Shown here: positions 8,447 through 16,072 of the stretch, one piece after another | Position numbering within the stretch: the first letter of the stretch is position 1 | Layout of the letters: each line of letters begins with the position of its first letter | Origin: Candidatus Acidiflorens stordalenmirensis | GTDB taxonomy: Bacteria; Acidobacteriota; Terriglobia; Terriglobales; Acidobacteriaceae | DNA length: 32,556 nt | Assembly (NCBI GenBank): GCA_003139995.1 | Contig: PLIC01000067.1 | Location: 4,226 to 36,781, forward strand | Direction of reading: 5' to 3' | The notes under the pieces: model-generated | Told to the model about the DNA's origin: nothing | Seen by the model: only the letters and a program-made list of their open reading frames with translations | The model's database searches: none | Program-made: the position numbers and the translations under genes

Positions 8447-9172
8447 CTAATTTACCAATCTTCCCAGCGCCGCGCGCAATTCTTCCGACCTAAAACCGAA
8501 CGGACCCGGCTTGGCCTTGTATGCAACATGCCCCTTTGCGTCGATCAGGTAAAGACGATCGGGCCAGCCCGTATAGGCTTGCTCGGTCGAGTTGCCGAAT
8601 CCGTCGATCACCGCGGGAATCTGGATGCCTAGTTTTCGCACGCACGCTCCTGCCACCAGCGCCCGCTCCTCTTCATCTTTCGGGCTGCCTAAAACAACTT
8701 TGTCTTTGAGATTGCTCTCCATCTGCCAGACGTCGCTCGGATGCGCTTCCGTGATGTACACCACCAGGAAAGCGACCCTGTTCCCGTATTGCTCGTAGAG
8801 CTTGTTAAGAGCGGGAACCTCCCGCCGGAACGGCGGTCAAGTGTAGCTGCCAAAGATCAGCACCACGGGGCGCCCTTGCGCCGTCAAACTCGATAACTGC
8901 ACCGAGGCGCTCTTGTCGAGCTTCATTAGCGAAAAATCCGGCGCAGGGTCGCCAACTTGCAAGTTACCGGCACGAGCATGCGTCCACAAGGTCTCAAATG
9001 GAAGCACGAGAAATGCGACCGGACCCGGTATCTTCGCCATGAACCGCGCAAATGCTTCCGGCGGTTTCCGCATGACCTCGTACAGCGCGCCGCAGGCAAG
9101 CGCCCACGCCCGAGCGATCACGCAAAATGCTCCGATCAATGCCCTCTTCACAAATGTGCGTCGTGTGCTCAA
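8447..9172 (-). CDS. Deiodinase-like redoxin selenoprotein with in-frame UGA (Sec) codon
   Basis: One continuous frame of 241 residues if UGA at 8837-8839 is read as selenocysteine. The UGA sits in FGSYT-U-PPFRREVPALNKL, exactly where iodothyronine deiodinase-like and redoxin relatives carry Sec or Cys. Family-consistent sequence continues after it (VVYITEAHPSDVWQ, VAGACVRKLGI, STEQAYTGWPDRLYLID, PGPFGF). Before it come a hydrophobic N-terminal helix and VGDPAPDFSL, the start of a thioredoxin fold. I chose the TTG at 9172 (AAAGG upstream); an ATG at 9073 (MRKPPEAF) and an ATG at 9262 are alternatives. It is likely a membrane-tethered peroxidase or disulfide-type oxidoreductase; deiodinase activity on a natural substrate is not implied. 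A conventional annotation would split it at the UGA into two hypothetical ORFs. A nonsense-mutated Cys gene is the competing explanation. Confidence 0.85.
8811..8839 (-). promoter_or_regulatory. Candidate bacterial SECIS element next to UGA
   Basis: On the minus strand, 17 bases after the UGA, GCGGGA-GGU-UCCCGC (8825 down to 8811) forms a perfect six-pair stem with a three-base GGU loop. Bacterial SECIS elements lie within the coding region just 3' of the UGA and have a small apical loop with an early G; in E. coli fdhF a GGU apex sits about 18 bases after the UGA. The bulged U known in the fdhF stem is absent. A competing hairpin, CCGCC-GUUCC-GGCGG (8836-8822), shares bases with the stem and cannot form at the same time. 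Confidence 0.72.
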
Positions 9173-9438
9173 GGAACCTTTTTCACAGACTTCTTCCAAA
9201 CATGCGCACGAAAACAGAAGCCCGATGCCAGAACACATTCCCCACCGAGCGTGCAAGGCCATGCGAAGCGATTTCGCACCCAGCTAAAGTGCCGTGATTA
9301 TAGGGAGGCAGACAGATAGGTCAATAATGTGAAACTAGTATGCTGGTCAGCCGAAGCCGTCGCGAGCCATCTTATCAATGAATTCGAGGACATAAGACGA
9401 TCACCGCAATAGGTTCGCAAGATTCCTGGCAAAAGCCA

Positions 9439-10236
9439 TCAGGCCAGCCCGCCGCCGTCCACGACGACGCAAGTCCCGGTGATCCACTTCGCCATGTCAC
9501 TGGCAAGAAACAGGACAGCATTCGCGACATCGCCGGCAGTCCCGACCCGATTGAGCGGACGGCTTGCGGCCTCTTTCATGAACTGCTCGGGATTTTCTCC
9601 AAGTTGGCGGCACTCACTCGCCAGCATCGGAGTATCGATATCGCCCGGGCACACGCAGTTGACACGAATGTTGTCTTTTCCATGGTCGATCGCCATGGCC
9701 CTGGTCAAGTTCAGCAGTCCGCCCTTCGCCGCACAGTAGGAAACCGCCTTCGCGCCCCCTTTGAGTGACCATCCCGATCCCGTATTGATGATGGTGCCTC
9801 CTCCGTTGCGGATCATGTGCGGAATCACTTCGCGCGAAAGCAGGTATACGCTCTTCAATGTCACATCGAGAACAGCATCCCACTCTTCTTCTTCCAGCGC
9901 TAAGGTGTCTTTTCGGATCACGATACCAGCGTTGTTGCAGAGGATGTCGATTCGCCCATAAGCGGCAACCGTCCGTTCCACCGCCTGGTGGCAATCGGAG
10001 CGCGAACGAACGTCGCACGCGATCGCTATGGCACTGCCACCGTCCCGCTCGATGCCGGCGACTGTCTCCATGCCGCCCTCGGCGTTCTTATCGAGAACGG
10101 CAACCGCCGCTCCCATCTCCGCCAGACGGACCGCGATCCCCCGGCCGATTCCCGACGCGGCCCCAGTCACTATGGCGACCTTGCCTTCGAGAGAGAGCAT
10201 CTGTTCCGCTCTATTGCGAATATTCTTGGAGTTCAT
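9439..10236 (-). CDS. Short-chain dehydrogenase/reductase (SDR family)
   Basis: 265 residues starting at the ATG at 10236, with TGAGG about six bases upstream; a second ATG twelve codons in (MLSLEGK) is also possible. The classical SDR signature is complete for cofactor binding: TGAASGIG at 24-31, D75 (CDV) and NNAG at 101-104. S154, Y167 and K171 (YCAAK) form the active site. PGDIDTPM follows the active site and the C-terminus ends in VVDGGGLA. The usual Asn of the N-S-Y-K tetrad appears to be Thr (DVTLKSVYL), which is uncommon. The substrate is unknown; the family name 3-oxoacyl-ACP reductase or glucose dehydrogenase would be over-calling. It stands alone, and a small inverted-repeat element begins 47 bases upstream of its start. 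Confidence 0.9.
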   Translation of the reverse strand: MNSKNIRNRAEQMLSLEGKVAIVTGAASGIGRGIAVRLAEMGAAVAVLDKNAEGGMETVAGIERDGGSAIAIACDVRSRSDCHQAVERTVAAYGRIDILCNNAGIVIRKDTLALEEEEWDAVLDVTLKSVYLLSREVIPHMIRNGGGTIINTGSGWSLKGGAKAVSYCAAKGGLLNLTRAMAIDHGKDNIRVNCVCPGDIDTPMLASECRQLGENPEQFMKEAASRPLNRVGTAGDVANAVLFLASDMAKWITGTCVVVDGGGLA

Positions 10237-10282
10237 TTCAACCTCATCATGCTAAGAACCAGCGCAAGATCGGCTGTCTCTC

Positions 10283-10417
10283 CTAGTACCGTGACCGCGT
10301 GATTGTTACTGCTGCCGATCTAAGCTTGCTGGTGGAGAGCCGAGTGTCCCCGCCTGGCTGGACGGGCGAGACGCCTATCTCTCTATCGTATAACTCATCA
10401 CGCGGTCACGGTACTAG
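10283..10417. mobile_element. 135-bp miniature element with 21-bp perfect terminal inverted repeats
   Basis: CTAGTACCGTGACCGCGTGA at 10283-10302, plus one more pairing base, is the exact reverse complement of 10397-10417. The arms enclose 93 bases with no open reading frame of note. Both ends are CTAG, a palindrome, so the outer four bases could be a target-site duplication. The core contains a GC-rich segment (GTGTCCCCGCCTGGC) capable of pairing locally. Size and structure fit a MITE or a non-autonomous repeat, though a large hairpin-forming intergenic repeat is equally possible. No transposase lies nearby. Confidence 0.6.
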
Positions 10418-10736
10418 CGGGCAACGTTGTTTTCCTGTTCTAGCTGCTTGCCTTCAAGCGCCTTGCCTGGGCCGCTGCCGGTCCCTCCTTGGCCAGCGGA
10501 AGCTCGGTGATTTTCCGGCAAGGATGTAAGGATGCGCGTTTCACGGTCGGGTCGAGTTTGGCGGGGAAATCGGCGGACCCAGATAGCTGCCAGGAAGGCA
10601 ACCGCGTCGGTCTTTAGATCCGCGTTGCCATTGGACAGTGAAGGCGCTGCCCTCCGTTGTACCGAATGGACCGAAAAACGCTGGAGAAAGTGGCACAGCA
10701 AAAGCTGCGTAACCGATTGAAGCCGAGAGGAAGATC

Positions 10737-10780
<44 letters not shown>

Positions 10781-10925
10781 TCAGTAGAGTCAACAGCTAA
10801 TTCATTGGTCTGGTACCGCTTACGAATCTTGGGCGCAAACTCTCAGTTGCACCCATGCACCCAGGCCAGCATCAGACTCCTGCCGCGGTTGGGATGAGCT
10901 GGCCGAAAATGCCCACCGGCTCTGG

Positions 10926-11465
10926 GTGAGCTTGGATGGCACTGAAGGCGGCCGGCAGCTTTGGTATGGACGGCGCGCCAACGATTTGGCCAACCAAGTC
11001 ACTCTTACTTGGCAGAAAGCGAAGCAGCCCTTGCCTGCGTTTGAACTCGCCGACCTCAGCGACAGGCCCTGGAATCTGGCTTCACTGAAGGGCAAGGTGA
11101 CGTTCATAAACTTTTGGGCATCGTGGTGCGGGCCATGTCGCGAGGAGTTGCCTCATTTGCAAAAGCTCATCGACCACTACAAGGATCGTTCTGATGCTCA
11201 GTTCATCACCTTGAACATGGACGAGAACCCCGGGCTCATCCAGCCCTTCCTGAAAGAGCACGAACTCTCCATAGTCGTGATCCCGGCTTCGAACTACGTG
11301 ACCGAGACGCTGAAGGTGCATGGAATCCCGCAGAATTGGATTGTGGATGAGCACGCCGTTGTGCGGCTGAAGAGTGTCGGTTACGGTCCGGCGGAACAGT
11401 GGGTAACGGGCATGGAAAACGCCATCGACGAGGTCAAGCCTGCCGCAAACGGGTCGCAACCCTAG
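10926..11465 (+). CDS. TlpA-like thioredoxin, apparently 5'-truncated relative of the 711-residue neighbour
   Basis: A 179-residue frame from GTG at 10926 that contains a complete TlpA/ResA-type thioredoxin domain: PAFELADLSDRPWNL, then FINFWASWCGPC with cysteines C68 and C71, and GIPQNWIVDEHAVV with the cis-Pro region. The in-frame sequence just upstream (ELAENAHRLW) still resembles the linker of the large gene at 11586-13721, so the start shown is only the first usable codon and the N-terminal TPR-like part seems lost. There is no signal peptide, which a periplasmic TlpA protein would need, so this is probably a gene remnant. The truncation falls close to the tRNA-Pro fragment at 10739-10780. 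It is convergent with its relative. Confidence 0.65.
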   Translation: MSLDGTEGGRQLWYGRRANDLANQVTLTWQKAKQPLPAFELADLSDRPWNLASLKGKVTFINFWASWCGPCREELPHLQKLIDHYKDRSDAQFITLNMDENPGLIQPFLKEHELSIVVIPASNYVTETLKVHGIPQNWIVDEHAVVRLKSVGYGPAEQWVTGMENAIDEVKPAANGSQP

Positions 11466-11585
11466 CTTCCTGGACGACCAGAAGATAAAATCTAGCAGCG
11501 TTGCCTCACCGCATTGCTGGCAAACATCGCTCATTGATCTCGTCGTGAGCGAAATCGCCTCTTCTATTTCGACACTAGGGCGGAC

Positions 11586-13721
11586 TCAGTTGCTTGTCTT
11601 GGCGGACTCCAGCTTTTGTGTCATCACTTCTCCCCAGTTGTCTTCCGCGCCATAACCGATCTGCGTCCACAGCCAATTGCCTTTCGGATCCACAACCCAG
11701 TTTTGGGGGATGCCGTCGTACCCAACCCCAACTTGCAAGTTGTTCACCAGCGAATAAGCAGGGAGGACGGGGAAGGTGTAGCCCTTATCTTTTACATAGG
11801 GCGCCAGCAGCCCAAGGTCTTCGTCAATGTCAAAAGTGAGGAGCTGAATATCGGGACGGCCGTTAAGTTGTTCGTAGAGTTTCTGGAGCTTTGCCAGTTC
11901 CTCTTGGCACGGGCCGCACCAAGTCGCCCACACGTTGATCAGGACTGCCTTGCCCCCAAGGTCCTTCAAGCGCCAGGTTTTGCCAGACAAATCGGACAGT
12001 TCGAATGCGGGAAGCGTTTTTTTCGGCTTTTCCCATCTCCCTTGTGCCAGTTCCGTTCCTTTCGAGGCGAGTGGCTTGCTCCATAGGGCCCATGCGGCGG
12101 CTGTACCGCCGGTCTCTTTCCAGAGTGCTTGGGCTTCGTCGGTAAGATCATCCCGGAACTTTCCTTTCGAGTATTGCGGCGGTTCCGAGCGGGTGCGTAA
12201 TGACGATTGATAGTAGGCGAGGGCGTCGAGCTTGCGGCCTTCCAGCGCGGCCAGCCGGGCGCGATTCCACCAGTAATCGGACTGCAGTTTTCCCTGGGTG
12301 GGCGGCCCCTCGACGAACTGTTTGATCGCCTTGACTGCATCCGGCCGCCCGGCGAGTTGAGCCGCCTTTAGTATCTGACCATCCAGCCGCAGGTCCCAAG
12401 CGAGATCCATCTCGTTAAAATGATCCCGATCTTCGGCAGAGAGATTGTCGTCCGGCTTTTGTAACGCGCGTTCCCTGGCTGACACTGTTTTAGCTTGCTC
12501 AAGCAGATCAAGCGCGCGGCTGGGCTGCCACTTATGTTTCAGCAGAAAGTCTGCAGCATGAAATTGGGGGGTCCAGGCGTCGGGCGAGTTGTATGCGGCA
12601 TTATATCGCAGATATTCGTCCATGGCGGCGATACCGTCTTTCTCAGTCAGCGAATCTTCGTCAGAAATCGCGTGGAACCACGCGTCGTGCGCAATATTGT
12701 CCGGGAAATCGCGAATCCATCCTTTTAGAGCCTCTTTGTAAGCCTCATGGTACTTGTCCCACGCCGCCGCATCCTTCTGGTCTTCGGGTTTCTTGTTCGC
12801 CTTTTGCCAACGCTCGGAGACTATATGGTAAGCCTCGCCGGAATGGGGACACTCGCGTAACAGGCGGTCCTCCATGGCGGTGATGGTCTCGGACGAAGCG
12901 CCGGCCTGCTTGTAACCATTGATCAGGAATGACTGCCATTCGGAATCTGGTTTCGGGTTGAGCGATTCAAGCCGCTTAAGGTCCGCAGCAATCTGCTTGC
13001 GCAGCGCATCATGCTCATGGGGCGGGTGCATGCGAAATTCAAGACTCCAGAGCGTCCCATAATCCTTCAAGCGTGCAAGGTCTGTTTCCTTTGCCAGACG
13101 GGTACTTAAGGCGGCAGCCACCTTTTGTTGCAAGCCGATATATTCGTCCATGGCGAGAAGCCCCTCCGCCCATTCGTTCGTCGAGTCGGGACACAGGGTG
13201 AAGAAGGCCGCCAGGTTCTCAGAGGATTTCTGTTTATCCATCCGCTTCCCCATTGAATAAGCCCCGGCAAGCAGGAGTGCCGGCCAAGGGAATTGCGGCG
13301 CCTTGGCCGCCTCAAGCAGGCGGAGACTTTCTGGGGTGTCCTTCCCGAACAATGCAAAACCGGCTACATAAAGGGCCAAAGGGTCATACGGATTTTGGGC
13401 CGCTTGCTTGCGGAACCTTTCCTGCAGAGCCGGATACCGGCCTGGGTCCCCGTGCGCGTCCTCAATCAGCCGGTTGTACGGCTCAACTTCTCGCGGATAT
13501 TTCGCAATCAGTCCCTCATAGACCGCGTGCCGGAGCGCTACCCGATCGCTGAACTTCATCTTGGCCAGATCTTTGTCGTTAAGCTTCTCGTCGAGGATCT
13601 TGCGAACCTCGGGCGCCGGCTCGCAGCCTGGCAGCGCCTGTGGGGACTGGGCCAAAGACGCGGCAGCAAGCACGATAACGGTGAGAAACATCCGCAAAAA
13701 AGAAACGGGCTTGCATTTCAT
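11586..13721 (-). CDS. Exported TPR-like protein with C-terminal TlpA thioredoxin domain
   Basis: 711 residues from the ATG at 13721, with AAGGAG seven bases upstream. Residues 1-24 are a signal peptide (FLRMFLTVIVLAAASLAQS). A long helical middle (about 60-560) has repeated helix pairs of the TPR/SEL1 kind without a tight consensus. The last 150 residues are a thioredoxin fold of the TlpA/ResA class (PAFELSDLSGKTWRL, then NVWATWCGPC with C602 and C605, and GIPQNWVVDPKG). Proteins of this build are extracytoplasmic thiol-disulfide oxidoreductases; the partner is unknown. A related thioredoxin fragment lies tail to tail 120 bases away, so the pair may come from a duplication. Confidence 0.88.
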   Translation of the reverse strand: MKCKPVSFLRMFLTVIVLAAASLAQSPQALPGCEPAPEVRKILDEKLNDKDLAKMKFSDRVALRHAVYEGLIAKYPREVEPYNRLIEDAHGDPGRYPALQERFRKQAAQNPYDPLALYVAGFALFGKDTPESLRLLEAAKAPQFPWPALLLAGAYSMGKRMDKQKSSENLAAFFTLCPDSTNEWAEGLLAMDEYIGLQQKVAAALSTRLAKETDLARLKDYGTLWSLEFRMHPPHEHDALRKQIAADLKRLESLNPKPDSEWQSFLINGYKQAGASSETITAMEDRLLRECPHSGEAYHIVSERWQKANKKPEDQKDAAAWDKYHEAYKEALKGWIRDFPDNIAHDAWFHAISDEDSLTEKDGIAAMDEYLRYNAAYNSPDAWTPQFHAADFLLKHKWQPSRALDLLEQAKTVSARERALQKPDDNLSAEDRDHFNEMDLAWDLRLDGQILKAAQLAGRPDAVKAIKQFVEGPPTQGKLQSDYWWNRARLAALEGRKLDALAYYQSSLRTRSEPPQYSKGKFRDDLTDEAQALWKETGGTAAAWALWSKPLASKGTELAQGRWEKPKKTLPAFELSDLSGKTWRLKDLGGKAVLINVWATWCGPCQEELAKLQKLYEQLNGRPDIQLLTFDIDEDLGLLAPYVKDKGYTFPVLPAYSLVNNLQVGVGYDGIPQNWVVDPKGNWLWTQIGYGAEDNWGEVMTQKLESAKTSN

Positions 13722-13842
13722 GTGGTCTCCTTCGGACGCAAATGAATTAAGAATGTCATTCAGCTTTCATTCCCTGCTATGTATGAAACAAAGAACAGGT
13801 TCCCGAAGAGATCTTGCGCCGCAATTCCAGTGTCGAGTTATC

Positions 13843-14097
13843 CTACAGCAAATCCAGGATTGCCGACCACAAGCGGCTGGCGAGCTGCGCCCTATCGAAT
13901 AGCTGAGATTCCTTCCGGTGATAATCGGCCCGGCGCCGGCGCTGGCATTCTGGCTGACTGCAGACGATTTGCTGCGGACGGTAAACGGAAGGCAGAAACA
14001 AACTTTGGCAGTAAGGGCAACGGCGGGCCCTGCTCAAGCCGACTCCTCGGGGATCATGGGATGAATCTCTGAGGAGAATCGAAACCGCGCGCAGCAC
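13843..14097 (-). CDS. Small zinc-ribbon-like ORF, probably truncated
   Basis: 84 codons with a clear C-x2-C ... C-x4-C arrangement (RRCPYCQSLFLPSVYRP, then VCSQPECQRRRRADYHRKE). Small acidobacterial proteins of this type continue beyond the YHR motif with another conserved helical segment; here the sequence after HRKE loses resemblance and ends within 22 residues, so the 3' part seems replaced. No good ribosome-binding site is visible for the first ATG. It may be a decayed gene in a rearranged stretch. The zinc ligands are seen directly; everything about function is open. Confidence 0.45.
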   Translation of the reverse strand: MLRAVSILLRDSSHDPRGVGLSRARRCPYCQSLFLPSVYRPQQIVCSQPECQRRRRADYHRKESQLFDRAQLASRLWSAILDLL

Positions 14098-14290
14098 GCA
14101 AGGCAGCAGGGCGAAGGCAATTTAGTCAATTGGAAGGTCTAAGGGTCCCCCGCACGAGACTCAAGCGAGAGAATACAATCGTTAGTGAAGTGTTAACGAC
14201 CTGTGCGCGGCCATGTTTATTGACCGGCAGTGTTTCACTTGTGAGCAAGCAGGAGCTGAAGAACTCGTCGCGGCTCATTGAAGGGGTGTA

Positions 14291-14560
14291 ATGCGAATAT
14301 CGACAGAAACAACGAGAAGAAACTTGGTTGGTGCAATGGCCTCTCTGATGATGTCCATTACTTGTGCGGCACAAACCTCCACCCAGCCTCTGGGTTGCCG
14401 GGTTTCGCAGCCGACCCTGGAAGTCCTGGCTAAACTGCATGTACCTGGAAACCCTCGGCAGCCAGCGGCCGAGCGGAAGACGCGAAAGCTCGAAGAACTG
14501 CGCAACGCTCGAGATCCAGCCTTAGAGCAAGGTAAGGCTCGGAACGGCTGGCCTGCGTGA
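14291..14560 (+). pseudogene. N-terminal fragment of an exported protein, cut by a rearrangement
   Basis: ATG at 14291 is preceded by AAGGGG at good spacing, and the first 25 residues form a plausible signal peptide (RRNLVGAMASLMMSITCAAQ) followed by about 25 residues of ordinary-looking sequence ([19 protein letters not shown]). From about 14446 onward the frame is merely the antisense of the AraC-type gene on the other strand. The natural reading is a real gene start joined by deletion or recombination to the broken end of that regulator. The family cannot be named from so little. Confidence 0.4.
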
Positions 14561-14876
14561 TCTGGGAAGCAACTGGCAGGGCAACGGAGAACACGATCAT
14601 GCGCGACGCATCGTACTCGTAGACCTCCTGCCCCACGATGACGGTCTTCGCTCCTTGGGCGACGATGCACAACGAGGGCGACCGGACGGAATGAAAACAT
14701 TCCGTGTTGATTCGTGAAAAGCGGCTGGCGTGCAAACCAGGGATGCGTAGCTCAAAACTATCGTCGTGAGGCGCATAGGCGGCAATCAAGCGTGCCAGTC
14801 TGGTCACATCCGGTTCACTTGGTCCCGCTCCGTTGCCTGCCTGCCGCGAAGACGCAGTTTTGCCGTTGGTCTTCAC
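14430..14876 (-). pseudogene. AraC-family regulator, N-terminal domain only
   Basis: 148 codons matching the AraC_N ligand-binding region ([20 protein letters not shown], then [14 protein letters not shown] and YLALRLDLE). After ARPLAAEGF (about 14446) the family resemblance stops and a stop codon follows. The two helix-turn-helix motifs that define AraC regulators are missing from this frame and from the neighbouring frames, so the gene cannot bind DNA in the normal way. Its GTG start overlaps the stop of the CMD relic (GTGA), implying that an ancestral operon placed this regulator directly after a CMD gene. Confidence 0.75.
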
Positions 14877-14917
14877 GCCTTCGAGAATACCTCTTTTGCA
14901 ATCATGATGGCAGTCAT
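14873..14917 (-). pseudogene. 15-codon 3' relic of a carboxymuconolactone-decarboxylase gene
   Basis: The minus strand reads [14 protein letters not shown]-stop. The intact CMD protein encoded at 15317-15637 ends in [14 protein letters not shown]-stop, so 11 of 14 residues agree and the flanking bases match as well. The relic starts inside the stop codon of the deazaflavin/nitroreductase-like gene and ends in the start codon of the AraC fragment. It marks a former second CMD copy whose body has been replaced by, or recombined with, that gene. Confidence 0.75.
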
Positions 14918-15276
14918 TGCATCTGGACTAGGACGGCAACGTCGAACTTTGAATAGTACTTCTTCACGTCGTTGGTACCGTACTTGGCGCGGAATTTCTC
15001 GGCCACGGACGACACCTGTGTGGCCTCAGTGACAAGAACAACCTTGACTTCAGCCTCTGTGCCCCGCGCATCGATCCGAATCATCGGGTTGTTGAGCACG
15101 TTCTTGTACCACTGTGTATCCGACCCGCGCACCGGCAGGAGGTAAAGCTTGTCTCCGTCCAATACGAACCAGACCGGGTTTGAGATGGTGCGTCCCGACT
15201 TTCTGCCGGTCACACTGATGTTGATTTCTCGAGATCGGGAGAGGCGGTCTCTTAGAGCATTGTCTTGCGTCGGCAT
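14914..15276 (-). CDS. Nitroreductase/deazaflavin-dependent oxidoreductase-like protein
   Basis: 120 residues from the ATG at 15276, with AGGAG five bases upstream; a GTG six bases earlier overlaps that site and is unlikely. The opening ([23 protein letters not shown] as a pattern of TGRKSG and NPVWF) and the middle ([22 protein letters not shown]) match the split beta-barrel family known as nitroreductase-family deazaflavin-dependent oxidoreductases (DUF385-like). Members bind F420 or flavin and reduce quinones or nitro compounds; the exact cofactor is not shown here. It is the last gene of a five-gene minus-strand operon, 40 bases after the CMD gene, and its stop lies at a recombination scar. 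Confidence 0.8.
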   Translation of the reverse strand: MPTQDNALRDRLSRSREINISVTGRKSGRTISNPVWFVLDGDKLYLLPVRGSDTQWYKNVLNNPMIRIDARGTEAEVKVVLVTEATQVSSVAEKFRAKYGTNDVKKYYSKFDVAVLVQMQ

Positions 15277-15316
15277 GTGCACTCCTGTCCCTAAGTCTTA
15301 GCTTATAACTCCTAGT

Positions 15317-15637
15317 TTACGGTTTAGAGAACAGCTCTTTTGCGATCATGATGGCGCTCATTGCGTTGGGCCAACCTGAATAGAACGCCAGATGCGTAAT
15401 GACCTCAATCAGTTCCTCCCTCTTGACTCCATTCTGCACGGCATAATTCAGGTGAAACCGCAACTGGTCCTGACGATTCAAAGCAATCAGCGCCGCAACA
15501 GTTGCGAGACTGCGGTCTCGCTTGGAAAGTTCCGGACGCTCCCAGACTTCACCGAAAAGCACGCGATCTGTCAGATCGACCAGCTTGGGCGCGAAGTCAC
15601 CAATCATCTTCTGGGCTGCTGTAGGCTCTTTACTCAT
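15317..15637 (-). CDS. Carboxymuconolactone decarboxylase (CMD) family protein
   Basis: 106 residues from the ATG at 15637, which overlaps the end of the cupin gene (ATGAGTAA); a GTG at 15646 is an alternative start. The family pattern is clear: [69 protein letters not shown]. It has the size and helical content of the CMD domain, but lacks the CxxC of AhpD-type peroxidases, so it belongs with the gamma-carboxymuconolactone decarboxylase-like group often paired with cupins and oxidoreductases. The reaction is not known for such stand-alone members. Coupling to the cupin gene suggests that the products act together. Confidence 0.9.
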   Translation of the reverse strand: MSKEPTAAQKMIGDFAPKLVDLTDRVLFGEVWERPELSKRDRSLATVAALIALNRQDQLRFHLNYAVQNGVKREELIEVITHLAFYSGWPNAMSAIMIAKELFSKP

Positions 15638-16043
15638 GGCTATCACTCTTTCCTATGTATTGCTCGTCGCTGACCTGTTCCATCCAGTCGACAACCTTAC
15701 CGTCGAGCTTTTCCTGAATGGCGATGTGCGTCATGGCCGTGGTCGGCCTAGCCCCATGCCAGTGCTTCTCACCGGGCGCAAACCAGATCACATCACCCGG
15801 ATGGATTTCCTCGACCGGCCCGCCCCAACGCTGTGCCCAGCCGCAGCCGGCGGTGACAATGAGAGTCTGGCCGAGCGGATGCGTGTGCCATGCAGTCCGC
15901 GCGCCCGGCTCGAAAGTTACGCTGGCGCCTTGAACAAGCGCCGGATCGGGTGCCTGAAATAGTGGATCGATCCGTACCGTGCCAGTGAACCACTCTGCCG
16001 GCCCCTTGACAGAAGGTTGCGAGCCACTTCTTTTGATTTCCAT
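15630..16043 (-). CDS. Cupin-domain protein
   Basis: 137 residues from the ATG at 16043, with AGGAAG seven bases upstream; a GTG nine codons earlier lacks a ribosome-binding site. It is a single small cupin barrel: motif 1 in [20 protein letters not shown] supplies two His ligands and motif 2 in [17 protein letters not shown] supplies a further His. The C-terminal part ([24 protein letters not shown]) is typical of the cupins that accompany CMD proteins. The metal and substrate are unknown. The gene lies 29 bases after the alcohol dehydrogenase gene and overlaps the CMD gene by eight bases. Confidence 0.9.
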   Translation of the reverse strand: MEIKRSGSQPSVKGPAEWFTGTVRIDPLFQAPDPALVQGASVTFEPGARTAWHTHPLGQTLIVTAGCGWAQRWGGPVEEIHPGDVIWFAPGEKHWHGARPTTAMTHIAIQEKLDGKVVDWMEQVSDEQYIGKSDSHE

Positions 16044-16072
16044 TTTCTGACTTCCTTTTCCTTGATTCACCT

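Noticed and set aside
8447-8764. Stand-alone 105-codon ORF starting MVYITEAHPSD
   Set aside because: It is the 3' part of the UGA-containing frame; residues upstream of this start (PPFRREVPALNKLYEQ) are conserved-looking and in frame with the N-terminal part, so it is not a separate gene.
10414-10701. 95-codon minus-strand ORF ending in the CTAG of the inverted-repeat element
   Set aside because: It might be a gene truncated by the element, but I see no family resemblance, signal or ribosome-binding site, so it is not listed as a gene.
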